DNA of 64,000 bases. Origin: Pyrinomonadaceae bacterium (lineage in GTDB: Bacteria > Acidobacteriota > Blastocatellia > Pyrinomonadales > Pyrinomonadaceae). Positions 1-8,780 of the stretch are shown here, in pieces (within the stretch, counting starts at the first letter, position 1; each line of letters begins with the position of its first letter). The notes under the pieces were generated by a model. That model was not told where the DNA came from. It was given only the letters and a program-made list of their open reading frames with translations, and ran no database searches. Where the stretch lies: the NCBI GenBank assembly GCA_014534425.1, contig JACVRN010000004.1, positions 1 to 64,000 on the forward strand, read 5' to 3'. The position numbers and the translations under genes were made by a program.

Positions 1-507
1 AATCCGCTCGTCAATCGCGTAAGCGCCTTCGAGTCCCATCAGGGCCGCGAGCTTTCCTTCCGCGCTTATGCGCCGGATGTCTGCGGCGCTTCTCGCAAGC
101 TCCCAGGTCTCCGGGTGCTTCTCCGCGAGCGCGCGTACTGCCTTAATCTGCTCGTCGGCGCGACGAATGGCGCTCGCGCCCCCGCTCCCGTAAAGGTCAG
201 GCGCGACCCAGATGGAAAAGAACTGCGCGGAGAGTCCGCCTTCCTTCATGCGAACGGCGTCGAAGTGGCCGTCCGCGAGGCGATTGTTTATGTCCACGCC
301 TTCGTCCAGCATGCGCTGAGTGGTGTCGGCGTGCATGTCAATTGCGATGGCGCGGCGCGTGACCGAAACTGCGTCCATAGCCCTGGGCGCGGAAGGAGCG
401 TTGTTTTGATTCTTTTCTAACATGCGACAATTATCGGAGACGACAGAGATTGAGAGCATCAAGGCAAGCAGAGAAATCCTTGTCACCTTCTTTGCTCTGA
501 GACTCAT
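1..507 (-). CDS. membrane dipeptidase (peptidase M19), C-terminus outside the window
   Basis: Reading the minus strand from an ATG at 507 gives 169 codons open to the window edge. After a hydrophobic, signal-like N-terminus (about residues 8-24) comes an IDMHADTT segment, which fits the zinc-binding HxD entry motif of the M19 renal-dipeptidase family. It is followed by MKEGGLSAQFFSIW and GLEGAYAID, both typical of this TIM-barrel family. M19 enzymes hydrolyse dipeptides, often containing D-residues, and in bacteria are frequently exported. A cysteine at residue 27 is not in a convincing lipobox. No clear Shine-Dalgarno sequence precedes the ATG. The family call is firm; substrate and localisation are inferred. 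Confidence 0.85.
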   Translation of the reverse strand, partial: MSLRAKKVTRISLLALMLSISVVSDNCRMLEKNQNNAPSAPRAMDAVSVTRRAIAIDMHADTTQRMLDEGVDINNRLADGHFDAVRMKEGGLSAQFFSIWVAPDLYGSGGASAIRRADEQIKAVRALAEKHPETWELARSAADIRRISAEGKLAALMGLEGAYAIDERI

Positions 508-629
508 TATTCAAACTGAAGCGAAAAAGTTTTTGATGAAAGCAAATCGGATGGTACGCCAGCCTCTTTATCTCGCGCAAGCCTACCTTGCAAGGCGCAC
601 GCGTTTAAGCTATTTTGTGACTTACACAG

Positions 630-767
630 ATGGGTCAAAAGGGTAAGAAAAAGCGGAAGCGTCTCGATACAATCGCTTCTGCCGAAGCTAAAGCTGTAGC
701 CGGAATCAAGCGGCGCACAGCCTCCCCCTTAAAAGCTTCCTCAAAGGAGAAAACAGATGTTCACTAA
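630..767 (+). CDS. candidate 45-residue very basic protein overlapping ilvE
   Basis: An ATG at 630 opens a 45-codon frame beginning [20 protein letters not shown]. It is rich in Lys/Arg and ends in a TAA 11 nt inside the following aminotransferase gene. The overlap would allow translational coupling, and the ilvE Shine-Dalgarno (AAAGGAG) lies inside this frame. There is no good ribosome-binding site ahead of the ATG and I recognise no family. It may be a nucleic-acid-binding small protein or a chance frame in a leader region. Confidence 0.3.
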   Translation: MGQKGKKKRKRLDTIASAEAKAVAGIKRRTASPLKASSKEKTDVH

Positions 768-1857
768 AGACGGCAAAGCCAAAGATATTAAGACGCCAAA
801 GATTGTTCAGGAAGTATGGCACAATGGCGAGTGGGTCAACTGGAATGACGCGCGCGTGCACGTCATGTCGCACGTTCTGCATTACGGCTCAAGCGTCTTC
901 GAAGGCATACGCTGTTACTCTACGAAACGCGGCCCCGCAATCTTTCGTCTACGTGAACACATGCAAAGGCTCTTGAACTCGGCCAAGATTTACCGTATGG
1001 ACACAGACCTCTCGCTCGACCAGTTGAACGAAGCGGCGATAGAGCTTGTCAATCGCGGCGGACTTGAGCAGTGCTACATACGACCCATCATCTTCCGCAG
1101 TCTTGACGAAGAGCGTCCCGCCTTCGGCGTCAATCCGTTCCCGAACCCTCTGGACTGTTACATAGGCGCTTGGGACTGGGGCAAGTACCTGGGCGACGAA
1201 GCGATTGAGCAGGGAGTGGACGTTTGCGTCTCTACCTGGAATCGCCTGACGCCGAACAGCATGCCCGCTATGGCAAAGTCGGGCGCGAACTACATGAACT
1301 CGCAGCTAATCAAGATGGAAGCTCTCTTGAACGGCTACGCCGAGGGCATAGCGCTCGACGACAGAGGCTTCGTCTCCGAAGGCTCCGGCGAAAACATCTT
1401 CGTAGTCGCGGGCGGCAAAGTCATCACTCCGCCGCTTTCGTCTTCCATTCTGCCCGGAATTACGCGCGACAGCGTGATACAGATTGCGCGCGAGCTAGAC
1501 ATTCCGGTCGTAGAGACTGGCATTCAGCGCGCGGCACTTTACGTCGCAGACGAAATCTTCTTCTCAGGCACAGCCGCCGAAATCACTCCCATTCGTTCCG
1601 TAGACAAAATACAGATTGGCACAGGCCGCCGTGGCGAAATCACACGCCGCATACAGGAGGTCTTCTTCCAGATTACCTCCGGCGAGCGCGAAGCGCCCGG
1701 CCCCTGGCTCACCTACGCGCGCGAGCATAAGAAGCAGGCCGAAGGCTCCGAGAGCAACAACGGCCACCACAAAGCTGAGATAGCTGAGCCGAAGACTTCC
1801 GGCGCTCAGCCCGACACAGACCCCATGGCGACCTATCGCGCCGTGGCGACCGATTAA
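757..1857 (+). CDS. ilvE: branched-chain amino acid aminotransferase
   Basis: A fold-type IV PLP aminotransferase that interconverts Leu, Ile or Val with their 2-oxo acids using glutamate/2-oxoglutarate in the cytoplasm. The N-terminal [14 protein letters not shown] segment and [10 protein letters not shown] (PLP Lys about residue 174) are hallmark motifs. [10 protein letters not shown] and LPGITRDSV, which contact the cofactor phosphate, follow. The catalytic domain ends near residue 325. A hydrophilic tail of about 40 residues rich in Glu, Lys and Thr extends beyond the usual family length of about 305-310. The start is well set by AAAGGAG eight bases upstream. The gene is followed by a long intergenic array, so it appears to be transcribed alone or with the small upstream frame. 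Confidence 0.95.
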   Translation: MFTKDGKAKDIKTPKIVQEVWHNGEWVNWNDARVHVMSHVLHYGSSVFEGIRCYSTKRGPAIFRLREHMQRLLNSAKIYRMDTDLSLDQLNEAAIELVNRGGLEQCYIRPIIFRSLDEERPAFGVNPFPNPLDCYIGAWDWGKYLGDEAIEQGVDVCVSTWNRLTPNSMPAMAKSGANYMNSQLIKMEALLNGYAEGIALDDRGFVSEGSGENIFVVAGGKVITPPLSSSILPGITRDSVIQIARELDIPVVETGIQRAALYVADEIFFSGTAAEITPIRSVDKIQIGTGRRGEITRRIQEVFFQITSGEREAPGPWLTYAREHKKQAEGSESNNGHHKAEIAEPKTSGAQPDTDPMATYRAVATD

Positions 1858-1910
1858 CTCAGAGAGATTAACTTTCAGGCTCTGAGCCTCACTCTTTGAC
1901 CGATTTTCCT

Positions 1911-2268
1911 GAACCTTCCATAGTTTTTCTTAAGGTTTCCAATATTTTTCTCAAGGCTTTTAATAATTTGCTCGGAACTTCCGGCGAGAGTGCCCGGAGT
2001 TTCGAGCAAATTGCTCGGGCTTTCTAGCCGAAAAGCTCAAAGTTTCGAGCAGTTTGCTCGAAACTTTGAGCTTTTTTCCGCGACTTTCAACCTCTTTTCG
2101 CTCGACAGTCGAGCTTTTTGTGCGAAGGGTCTTGAAATTTCATCGAACCTTCACGCTTGAAGACCGAACGCTTCTCTTAACTGCCTGAATTCTGAGCTTT
2201 TGACTCCGAACTTTCCCCATCTTTGGCCCGTCTTTCTCCATTTTTTGCGCGGCCAACATTATTTAATC
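1911..2268. repeat. degenerate tandem array of 21-bp units, about 17 copies
   Basis: The 558-bp gap between ilvE and pilT holds no gene. It is written in a 21-bp rhythm: segments such as GAACCTTCC, AAGGTTTCC, AAGGCTTTT, GGAACTTCC, CGGGCTTTC, TCAAAGTTTC, CGCGACTTTC, ATCGAACCTTC and TCCGAACTTTC start at multiples of 21 bases from 1911 to 2247 with no slippage. Units are strongly diverged but keep a purine-rich start, a TTTC/TTCC block and a second T-rich block about ten bases later. There are no spacers, so it is not a CRISPR. Two related arrays occur near 29141/32842 and 57427. Confidence 0.8.
2031..2075. terminator. perfect 21-bp hairpin with T-tract inside the array
   Basis: Positions 2031-2051 and 2055-2075 are exact reverse complements around a 3-nt loop. 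The upstream flank is A-rich and the downstream arm runs into TTTTTT. It would act as a factor-independent terminator for ilvE and could work in both directions. Its arms consist of two oppositely facing array units. Confidence 0.75.
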
Positions 2269-2415
2269 GTTGACCTTTCTTTAGCTTACAGACTATTATG
2301 GGAATCGAGCGCGGTGCCCGGCTCTACAGCTTTCCGGGCCGTGCTTCCCGCCTGAGAAAACTTAACAAACCTCTAATCCCGCTTGCTCGGAATCTCTTTT
2401 AAGAGTTTTGCTGCT

Positions 2416-3579
2416 ATGTCTAAAGTTGACGAGTTGCTGAAAATTGCCGCAGGGTTCGGCGCATCCGATCTTCACATCAAGGCCGGTTCGTTCCCTTTCA
2501 TGCGCGTCGGCGGCGAGCTTCGCCCCGTCGTGGACTCCGACCGTTTGTCGCAGGAAGACACGCTAGACATGGCGTTCTCCATGATGTCCAACCGGCAGAA
2601 GCAGCGCTTCAAAGAGGTCTCGGAGGTTGACATAGGCTACGGGGTCTCCGGCCTGGGGCGTTTTCGCGCCAACATCTTCCAGCAGCGCGGAACCGTTGGC
2701 ATAGTCATACGCGTCATCCCAGACCGCACGCGCAGCATCACAGAGCTTTCCTTGCCGCCCATCATAGAAAAGGTCGCGGACGAGCAGCGCGGATTGATTC
2801 TGGTCACAGGAACCACCGGCTCCGGTAAATCAACCACGCTCGCCGCCATCATAGACCGCATCAACTCCACCCGCACGGGCCACATAGTCACCATAGAAGA
2901 CCCCATAGAATTTCTGCACAAGGACAAGAAGTCCTTCGTCACGCAGCGCGAGGTGGATGTTGACACGCGCTCGTTCGCGGAAGCCCTGCGCGGCGCTCTT
3001 CGTCAAGACCCGGACGTGATTCTCGTTGGCGAGATGCGCGACCACGAGACGATTGAGACGGCCCTGACCGCAGCCGAGACGGGCCATCTTGTTCTTTCAA
3101 CCCTGCACACGCTGGATGCTACCGAAACCATCATGCGTATAGTTTCGTCCTTTCCCCCGCATCAACAGAAGAGCGTGCGTATACAGTTGGCGGGAATCCT
3201 GAAGGCCGTCATCTCCATGAGACTCGTGCGCGCGGCACGCGGCGGCGGTCGCGTTCCAGCCGTGGAGATAATGCGCTCGACGGGCTTCATACGCGATTGC
3301 ATCGTGAACGAAGAGAAGACTTCGCAGATTCGAGACGCCATTGCTGCCGGAACTTCGCAGTACGGCATGCAGACCTTTGACCAGTCGCTCTTTCATCTCT
3401 TCCAGTCCGGGCTTATCTCCATCGAAGAGGCTCTGCGCGGAGCGAGCAACCCGGACGAGTTCCGCCTGCGGCTATCAGGCATACACTCCGCCGCAGACCA
3501 GGCCAAAGAAGAGATGGAGCGCACGCGCATAGTATCGGGCGCAGAGTCGCGCCGTCCGCCTGCAAAGAGTAACAAGTAA
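2416..3579 (+). CDS. pilT: type IV pilus retraction ATPase PilT/PilU family
   Basis: A hexameric secretion-superfamily ATPase that powers retraction of type IV pili at the cytoplasmic face of the inner membrane. The sequence shows the N-terminal PAS-like segment (SDLHIKAG, RVGGELRPV), Walker A GTTGSGKST (about residue 132 from the ATG), an Asp box, Walker B DPDVILVGEMRD and the His box LSTLHTLDA. C-terminal QIRDAIAAGTSQYGMQTFDQ sits where PilT has AIRNLIRE. A TTG at 2383 would add 11 residues, but the ATG at 2416 starts the conserved SKVDELLKIA helix and is preferred. The ankyrin-HTH gene follows after 22 nt and is probably co-transcribed. PilU cannot be excluded. Confidence 0.92.
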   Translation: MSKVDELLKIAAGFGASDLHIKAGSFPFMRVGGELRPVVDSDRLSQEDTLDMAFSMMSNRQKQRFKEVSEVDIGYGVSGLGRFRANIFQQRGTVGIVIRVIPDRTRSITELSLPPIIEKVADEQRGLILVTGTTGSGKSTTLAAIIDRINSTRTGHIVTIEDPIEFLHKDKKSFVTQREVDVDTRSFAEALRGALRQDPDVILVGEMRDHETIETALTAAETGHLVLSTLHTLDATETIMRIVSSFPPHQQKSVRIQLAGILKAVISMRLVRAARGGGRVPAVEIMRSTGFIRDCIVNEEKTSQIRDAIAAGTSQYGMQTFDQSLFHLFQSGLISIEEALRGASNPDEFRLRLSGIHSAADQAKEEMERTRIVSGAESRRPPAKSNK

Positions 3580-3601
3580 CCTGCGTGGAGGGTTAAGCAT
3601 C

Positions 3602-4888
3602 ATGGAAACGATTACGAGCAGCGCCGTCACGCCTTTGATGGAAGCGGTCTACGAAGGCAACACGGTCGAGGTCAAGGCCCTGATTGACGAGGGCGTGAAT
3701 GTTAATGAAAAGGATGCTTCGGGCCGCACGGCCCTGATGATTGCGGCCAATCGCGGCCACACCTACGTCGTTCAGCTTCTGCTTGAAAGCGGCGCTGACG
3801 CCAACGCCAGAGATAACCAGGGCATGACGGCCATTGAGGCTGCGTCCTCCAGAGGCTTTGAGCGCATCGTCTCTATGCTGAAAAAGTTCTCGACCGTTCC
3901 TCAGGCCGAGCAGGATAACGGGCGCTCATTTAAGAGCGCGGCATCGCCCAGGCTCAGCCTGCACAGGGCCGTCGACGATGGAGATTTCGCTGCGCTTAAC
4001 TCGCTGATTTCGTCGGGCGCTGATTTGAACGCGCGCTCGAACGATGAGTGGACGCCGTTGATGCTTGCGACCATCAAGGGGCACACGGCTATGGTCGAAG
4101 CGCTGCTTAAAAATGGCGCGGACGTTAACGCGCGAAACAGGAAGGGCTGGACGGCGCTCATGTTCGCCGTCTCTATGAGCGACGCAGACACGATTCGCAT
4201 GCTCCACATGGGCGGCGCGAACGTCAACGCCAGAGACAAAGAGGGCAAGACCGCTTTGATGCAGGCCGTCAACGAGAATAACCGGGAGAGCTTGAAAATC
4301 CTGCTCGAAGTCGGCGCGGACATTAACCTAGAAGATTACAGTGGAGAGACGGCGCTGGACATTGCGCGTCGTCGCGGCTACAAGGAGATGGTCGAGTTGC
4401 TGAGAAGGAGCGGCGCGAGAAGCGGCTCCGCGCCGCCCGCGACTTCCGGCACACAGCAGAACGTTCTTTCAAGCGCGAGCGCAAATGAGCTTTTCCATGA
4501 AGGCGAACTGGAACGGCTCAAAAAAGAGTTGGACGGCCTGTTGCCCGAACAGTGGCCCGGCTCAAAGGCGCTTGTGCCTCAACATGCCGAACCCCTGGGC
4601 GTGGTCTCGGCTGAGACGCAGGCGCTGGTTCCGGCGGAGCTTCCTGAAAGTGGCGAGCGCATCGTTGCGGCTCTTCAGGCGCTGCTCCAATCAAGAAAGA
4701 ATTCCGATGAAGCTATAGCCGTCGCGCACAAGCTTATGCTCACCGTCTCCGAAGCATCCACGCTCTCGAATCTCTCGCGCACGCACCTGCGCCAGGCGCT
4801 TAAGGACGGCAGGCTCAAGGGCAAGATTATAGGGCAAGGCTGGCGAATCAAGCGCGCAGACCTAGACCTCTACGTGCGTGCGCTCTAA
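3602..4888 (+). CDS. ankyrin-repeat protein with C-terminal excisionase-type HTH
   Basis: Two blocks of ankyrin repeats are visible: about residues 7-100 (TPLMEAVYEGN, TALMIAANRGH, TAIEAASSRGF) and about 118-275 (TPLMLATIKGH, TALMFAVSMSD, TALMQAVNENN, TALDIARRRGY). A variable linker follows. The last 55 residues (LTVSEASTLSNLSRTHLRQA ... GWRIKRADLDLYV) match the HTH_17/excisionase-like winged helix used for DNA binding. Ankyrin repeats bind proteins, so the chain could couple a protein signal to DNA binding. It lies 22 nt downstream of pilT, which suggests a link to pilus function (inference). Its TAA overlaps the stop of the convergent metalloprotease gene by 4 nt. Confidence 0.88.
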   Translation: METITSSAVTPLMEAVYEGNTVEVKALIDEGVNVNEKDASGRTALMIAANRGHTYVVQLLLESGADANARDNQGMTAIEAASSRGFERIVSMLKKFSTVPQAEQDNGRSFKSAASPRLSLHRAVDDGDFAALNSLISSGADLNARSNDEWTPLMLATIKGHTAMVEALLKNGADVNARNRKGWTALMFAVSMSDADTIRMLHMGGANVNARDKEGKTALMQAVNENNRESLKILLEVGADINLEDYSGETALDIARRRGYKEMVELLRRSGARSGSAPPATSGTQQNVLSSASANELFHEGELERLKKELDGLLPEQWPGSKALVPQHAEPLGVVSAETQALVPAELPESGERIVAALQALLQSRKNSDEAIAVAHKLMLTVSEASTLSNLSRTHLRQALKDGRLKGKIIGQGWRIKRADLDLYVRAL

Positions 4889-6819
4889 CCGTGCAGAAAT
4901 TTGAAGGGCTGTCGTATAGGGGTCAGGCGTCCGTCCGTGATTTCCCAGTACGCGTTTCCGTGGCCGAGCATGAACTCTTCCTGGCGCATCAGGCGCTCGT
5001 CGTTCGTCACGCGCTTTGTGATGGCATAGCGTATCTCACCTTTAGGGCTGATTATCACAGTCGAGCCGCCGTAGAAAACAAAGCTCAGGCCCGAATCAGC
5101 GCGCCGCACTATTCTTCGCTGCGTCACTTCCGCCACCAGGTCGAACACTATCTGCCCGTCAGGCCCGACCCGTCTGAGCGAGCGTATTGACTGCACCACA
5201 GGCGGTTCAATCCGGTCATCCTTTGAAGAGAGGTTGTTTCCGCAGGCCAGGCCGAAGTGGCTGGCAAACTCAGCGCGCGTCACTACAAAGCCGAGCGCGC
5301 ACGCCTGCCGTCGCAACTCCCACGCATTAGCGGCGCACGCAGGGTCGCCGCGAAACTTCAGATTGGCGAAACTAAGCTCGCGCAGTTTGGGGATGCGTCT
5401 CTCCGGTGGCCGCCAAAGAAGCGCGTCCTCCGAGAGATTGGCTACGTCGTCAGGGAAGATTTCGCGCCGCCTGAAAGCTTCTATCAGTGCCTCTCTGTAG
5501 CCCCATGGGTCGTCGGGCACAAGGTCATAATCGGCTGTAATCATGGCGCGCAGAAACTCTCCGAACCTCAAGCCTATGGGCGGGCAGTAATCCACTGCGC
5601 GCACACAGATGGTCAGGAATTGACCGGCCAGGGTGCTAGCCTTCTCCGCCAGAACTGCTTGCAAGTCCGGCGACAACTCGCCCGCAGGCAGCACGCCAGA
5701 GCCTTGCGTGGCGAGCCTGACGTAGCGCTCCGTCTTTCGCTTGAAGACCGTGACGAATGCCTCGAAGACTGCTGAGACCAGAACGGAGCCAAGCTCGTGC
5801 GGCTCTGCGTCGGGCCTGTAGGGTTTGGGAGCGCCGCCTTCAGGCGGGATGTCGATTGCGCTCCTGAGCGGCCTTTCCTTGCCCGTGGTGGTGTAGCTGA
5901 ATTGTCTTGCGAGGTCTGTCAACAAGTCCGCGCACGCGATGTTGCCGCGCGCCTTGCGTATGGCTGCGAGGACTACAGTGTCGTAGCTGAAGTGCTGGAA
6001 GATTGCCGTCAGGTCTGCGAGCGCTTCGTGGAACGCCAGCACGTCGCCGTCGGACGGATAGGTGAAGTGCGCCCGCAGCCCGTCCAGCAGCGCGTGCGTC
6101 ACCTCGTGCGCTATGATGTCGTGCGAGAGGCAGGTGAAGACAAAGCCGCCTGGCAGGTTGTTGCCCGCAACCTTTCTCTCGGCTCTGAAATAGCCGAAGC
6201 GAATCTCGCCGCGCTCCTTGTCGTAGAAAGCGTTCCGGCCCGTGAAGGCGTGCGGGCGCAAGCGCAAACGAGTCGGCCCGCGCGCCTCTCGCTCGAAGCC
6301 CCAGGCTATGTGACGACCGAGCGCTTTGCGAAAGGCCGCGTAGACCAAAGTAGAGACGGCGTAGACCATCTGCTGATGAAAGTGCCAGTCCGATGGCGAC
6401 GGGTCTCGGCCATTGCGTATGAGTATCTCCGGCGCGTCCAGGTTGACCTGGCTATATCGCTCTTTCAGGGACTCGTTGAAATCTACTACGTGGAAGAGTC
6501 GCCCGCGCGGCCCTTTCTTCAAAGGCTCGTAAGGCACGTTGACCAGGGCCACTGCGCCTTCCCTGGAAGACGCGGAAGGGTCTGAGGTGTAGACCTTAAG
6601 GGGTCTATAAATAGGGTCGCCCGTGCGGCGCTCGTAAGGCGCATTGCGCGCGGCACGCTCGACGCCTTCACCGACCTCGTAGTCTATGCCGAGGCCGGGC
6701 GCGTGCAGAGACTTCGTGCGCCCGCGCGCAGGCGCGTCGGCAGTCAACCCGTGGCTCTGGGCTGCGGCTGCGCTCGCTTCGGTCGTGGCGGGCGTCAGCT
6801 TGTCCGGCTGTGTGACCAT
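4885..6819 (-). CDS. gluzincin-type zinc metallopeptidase
   Basis: About 644 residues from the ATG at 6819, which lies 7 nt after the stop of the upstream metacaspase gene. An earlier in-frame ATG at 6975 would overlap that gene by 149 nt and is disfavoured. The zinc site is clear: HEVTH at about residues 238-242 followed by FHEALAD with a second glutamate at about 265, the HExxH...E arrangement of thermolysin-like gluzincins. No signal peptide is visible, so it is probably cytoplasmic unless exported by another route. The N-terminal 60 residues are low-complexity. The exact family and substrate are unknown. Tight coupling to the metacaspase fusion suggests the two act together. Confidence 0.8.
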   Translation of the reverse strand: MVTQPDKLTPATTEASAAAAQSHGLTADAPARGRTKSLHAPGLGIDYEVGEGVERAARNAPYERRTGDPIYRPLKVYTSDPSASSREGAVALVNVPYEPLKKGPRGRLFHVVDFNESLKERYSQVNLDAPEILIRNGRDPSPSDWHFHQQMVYAVSTLVYAAFRKALGRHIAWGFEREARGPTRLRLRPHAFTGRNAFYDKERGEIRFGYFRAERKVAGNNLPGGFVFTCLSHDIIAHEVTHALLDGLRAHFTYPSDGDVLAFHEALADLTAIFQHFSYDTVVLAAIRKARGNIACADLLTDLARQFSYTTTGKERPLRSAIDIPPEGGAPKPYRPDAEPHELGSVLVSAVFEAFVTVFKRKTERYVRLATQGSGVLPAGELSPDLQAVLAEKASTLAGQFLTICVRAVDYCPPIGLRFGEFLRAMITADYDLVPDDPWGYREALIEAFRRREIFPDDVANLSEDALLWRPPERRIPKLRELSFANLKFRGDPACAANAWELRRQACALGFVVTRAEFASHFGLACGNNLSSKDDRIEPPVVQSIRSLRRVGPDGQIVFDLVAEVTQRRIVRRADSGLSFVFYGGSTVIISPKGEIRYAITKRVTNDERLMRQEEFMLGHGNAYWEITDGRLTPIRQPFKFLHG

Positions 6820-6826
6820 GTGATGC

Positions 6827-8713
6827 TCACTTGTACCCTTCAAGCTCTGAGGCGAGCGAGCGCAGCCTGTCCGCCACGGCGCTGACGTTGAGCGGCGGGT
6901 GGGAGTTGGAACCCGGTTTGGCCGCGTGCGAAACCGGCGCTGGCTTGGGCTGAGCTTTAGAGCCGTCAGCGCCAAGTGGCCGCAGGAAACTCTGCGAGCG
7001 TGCGCGCGGGGCGCAGTCGAGTTCCGGGTGCTGGCGCGGCGTCGTGCCGAAGCCTTCTGTAACGCGCGCGGCGAACTCCTCGTTCGTCATAGCTTCGGAA
7101 GCGGAGCGCAGCAGCCCTGCGGCAATACTGGTGAAGTGGCCGTGGCCGTCCGACTCAAGCGCAACCTCGCTGTCCAGACAGGCTGCGAAGACGACTTCTC
7201 TCATCATCTCCGGCCCGCCTCTGCGGCCAGTCACGCCGCGACTGCCTATCCTTCTTCTAAACTCTGCGTGCGCTCTCAACAGTTCGGGCGTCGCCTGTAT
7301 AAAGCGCGGGCGCTCGTCCGCTTCGCGCGCCCGGTTCAAAGGCGAGACGCCCACGCCGAAGCGAGAGATGGTTCCAGAGTGACAGCAATCGAAGAAGCAT
7401 GTGAGGTTGACGCCGTCAGGGATTTTACCGAAGACCTCTGCTATGTCGTCGTCTATGATGAGCGCGCCGCTTGCGAAGTCGTAAGGGCAGAGCGCCTCGT
7501 CATCGCTGTTGTGGCCCGTGACCTCGTCGCCGCTCACGTCCCGAACGGTTGTTCCGTGGCCCGCGTACTGGAAGACGACCACATCGCCCGCCCTGCTTGT
7601 CCTTATAAGGTCGGATAGCGCGCTCAAGATAGCTTCGCGCGTCGCACGCGCATCGAGCAGCAGCGAGGTCTCGAAGCCCATGCGAGTGAACTCACCCGCC
7701 CACTGCCTTGCATCGGCTACGCAGCCTGAGAGCGGCGAGGTTGGATAGTTATTGATTCCCACGCACAGCGCGCGGCGGCGACCCGCAGCCCCTCCGTTAG
7801 AAAAAGCGGCGGCGGTTTTGGCAGGTGAGCCGTCTATGCTCTTCCAGCCATCTTTGTCCGAAGGCGTCTCGGTCGCATCGTCCGTGGCTATCTTGTGCCA
7901 GAGGTTGAGCGCTTCATCGTCGCGCTCTTCAAAGGTTCGCTCTTCATCATCGTAGGTTGCGTCCGCCAACTGCTTGTACGGGTCTCTGGACGTTGCGCGC
8001 GGCTCGTATGCTTCGCGCTCCTCGCCATAAGACTCGTTATCTTCCGGCGGCTCGGCGTCGGGCGGGTCAGAGGTTCTGGCGGCGCTGTCGCTCAGCAGTC
8101 GTATGACGCCGTCCGTCTTCTCGCGGTACGCCAGAGCTTCGGCGGGAAACGGCGAAGCGTACGCGTCACGCCGCAAGCCAGCGTTGCGCTCCAATCTCTC
8201 GCGCATCTCCCGCACGGCCTCAAGCGTGTCAGCGAAGCTGATGGCAGAGCCGGGACAACTCTTCTGCGACATCTGATTGTGGAAGCGCAACGACTCGACC
8301 GGCAGATTAAAGCGTGCCTGGACGCGCGCTATGACTTTGAGCGCAGTGTCGCGTTGCGGCGCGCGGAAGGGGTCGCGCCCCGCGTCGAAGTCTCCAATCA
8401 TCTCGAACATGAAGGGGCCTGCCGAGCGGTTGCCGTTGTGGCCGCTAGCGCTCGCGGGCGGCTCGTTCCATCCCCTGCCCGTCCAGATTGAACCGTCCGG
8501 CGCGATGGTGATGTGCTGCGCTATGTCGCTCCACCCCAACTCCTGCGTGTGATAGCGCCACATTCCTTCTATGGTCTCGCGGCCCGTGTAATCGCGCACG
8601 CGCGGCCTCCATGTATGGTGCATGTGAACGGCGTTGACTCTGCGCGTGAAAGGGAAACGCGCGAGCAGGTCTGCGAACTCGTCGAGCGTCAGTCTGCGGA
8701 ACGGGCGCGGCAT
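6827..8713 (-). CDS. amidase/PGRP domain fused to metacaspase (C14) domain
   Basis: Residue numbers here count from the ATG at 8719. GGAGG sits six bases before the second ATG at 8713, which I take as the start. N-terminal about 20-175 is an N-acetylmuramoyl-L-alanine amidase/PGRP fold: HMHHTW, ITIAPDGSIWTGRGWN, FHNQ and KSCPG supply the expected His/His/Cys zinc ligands. An acidic linker (about 200-305) follows. Then comes a caspase-like domain: RALCVGINNY, FQYAGHGT (catalytic His about 388) and CFFDCCHSG (catalytic Cys about 446). Metacaspases usually cleave after Arg/Lys. The fusion suggests proteolysis controlled by sensing or cutting peptidoglycan. It shares an operon with the gluzincin. 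Confidence 0.88.
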   Translation of the reverse strand: MPRPFRRLTLDEFADLLARFPFTRRVNAVHMHHTWRPRVRDYTGRETIEGMWRYHTQELGWSDIAQHITIAPDGSIWTGRGWNEPPASASGHNGNRSAGPFMFEMIGDFDAGRDPFRAPQRDTALKVIARVQARFNLPVESLRFHNQMSQKSCPGSAISFADTLEAVREMRERLERNAGLRRDAYASPFPAEALAYREKTDGVIRLLSDSAARTSDPPDAEPPEDNESYGEEREAYEPRATSRDPYKQLADATYDDEERTFEERDDEALNLWHKIATDDATETPSDKDGWKSIDGSPAKTAAAFSNGGAAGRRRALCVGINNYPTSPLSGCVADARQWAGEFTRMGFETSLLLDARATREAILSALSDLIRTSRAGDVVVFQYAGHGTTVRDVSGDEVTGHNSDDEALCPYDFASGALIIDDDIAEVFGKIPDGVNLTCFFDCCHSGTISRFGVGVSPLNRAREADERPRFIQATPELLRAHAEFRRRIGSRGVTGRRGGPEMMREVVFAACLDSEVALESDGHGHFTSIAAGLLRSASEAMTNEEFAARVTEGFGTTPRQHPELDCAPRARSQSFLRPLGADGSKAQPKPAPVSHAAKPGSNSHPPLNVSAVADRLRSLASELEGYK

Positions 8714-8780
8714 GGTCATCCTCCAAAAGATATTAGTTGCAGGTTGTCTCTACATCTGAATATGAGTCGGAGTGCGGAAG

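Noticed and set aside
1224-1730. 168-residue frame inside ilvE, and similar long antisense frames in pilT, rne, mrdA and cyclase genes
   Set aside because: They lie in alternative frames of clearly conserved genes, consist of Arg/Ala/His-rich shadow sequence and lack ribosome sites.
1911-2268. CRISPR array
   Set aside because: Units are contiguous and degenerate with no unique spacers, and no cas gene is in the window.
6827-6975. Longer gluzincin start at 6975
   Set aside because: It would overlap the metacaspase C-terminus by 149 nt with a basic, compositionally odd extension; the ATG at 6819 follows the upstream stop by 7 nt.
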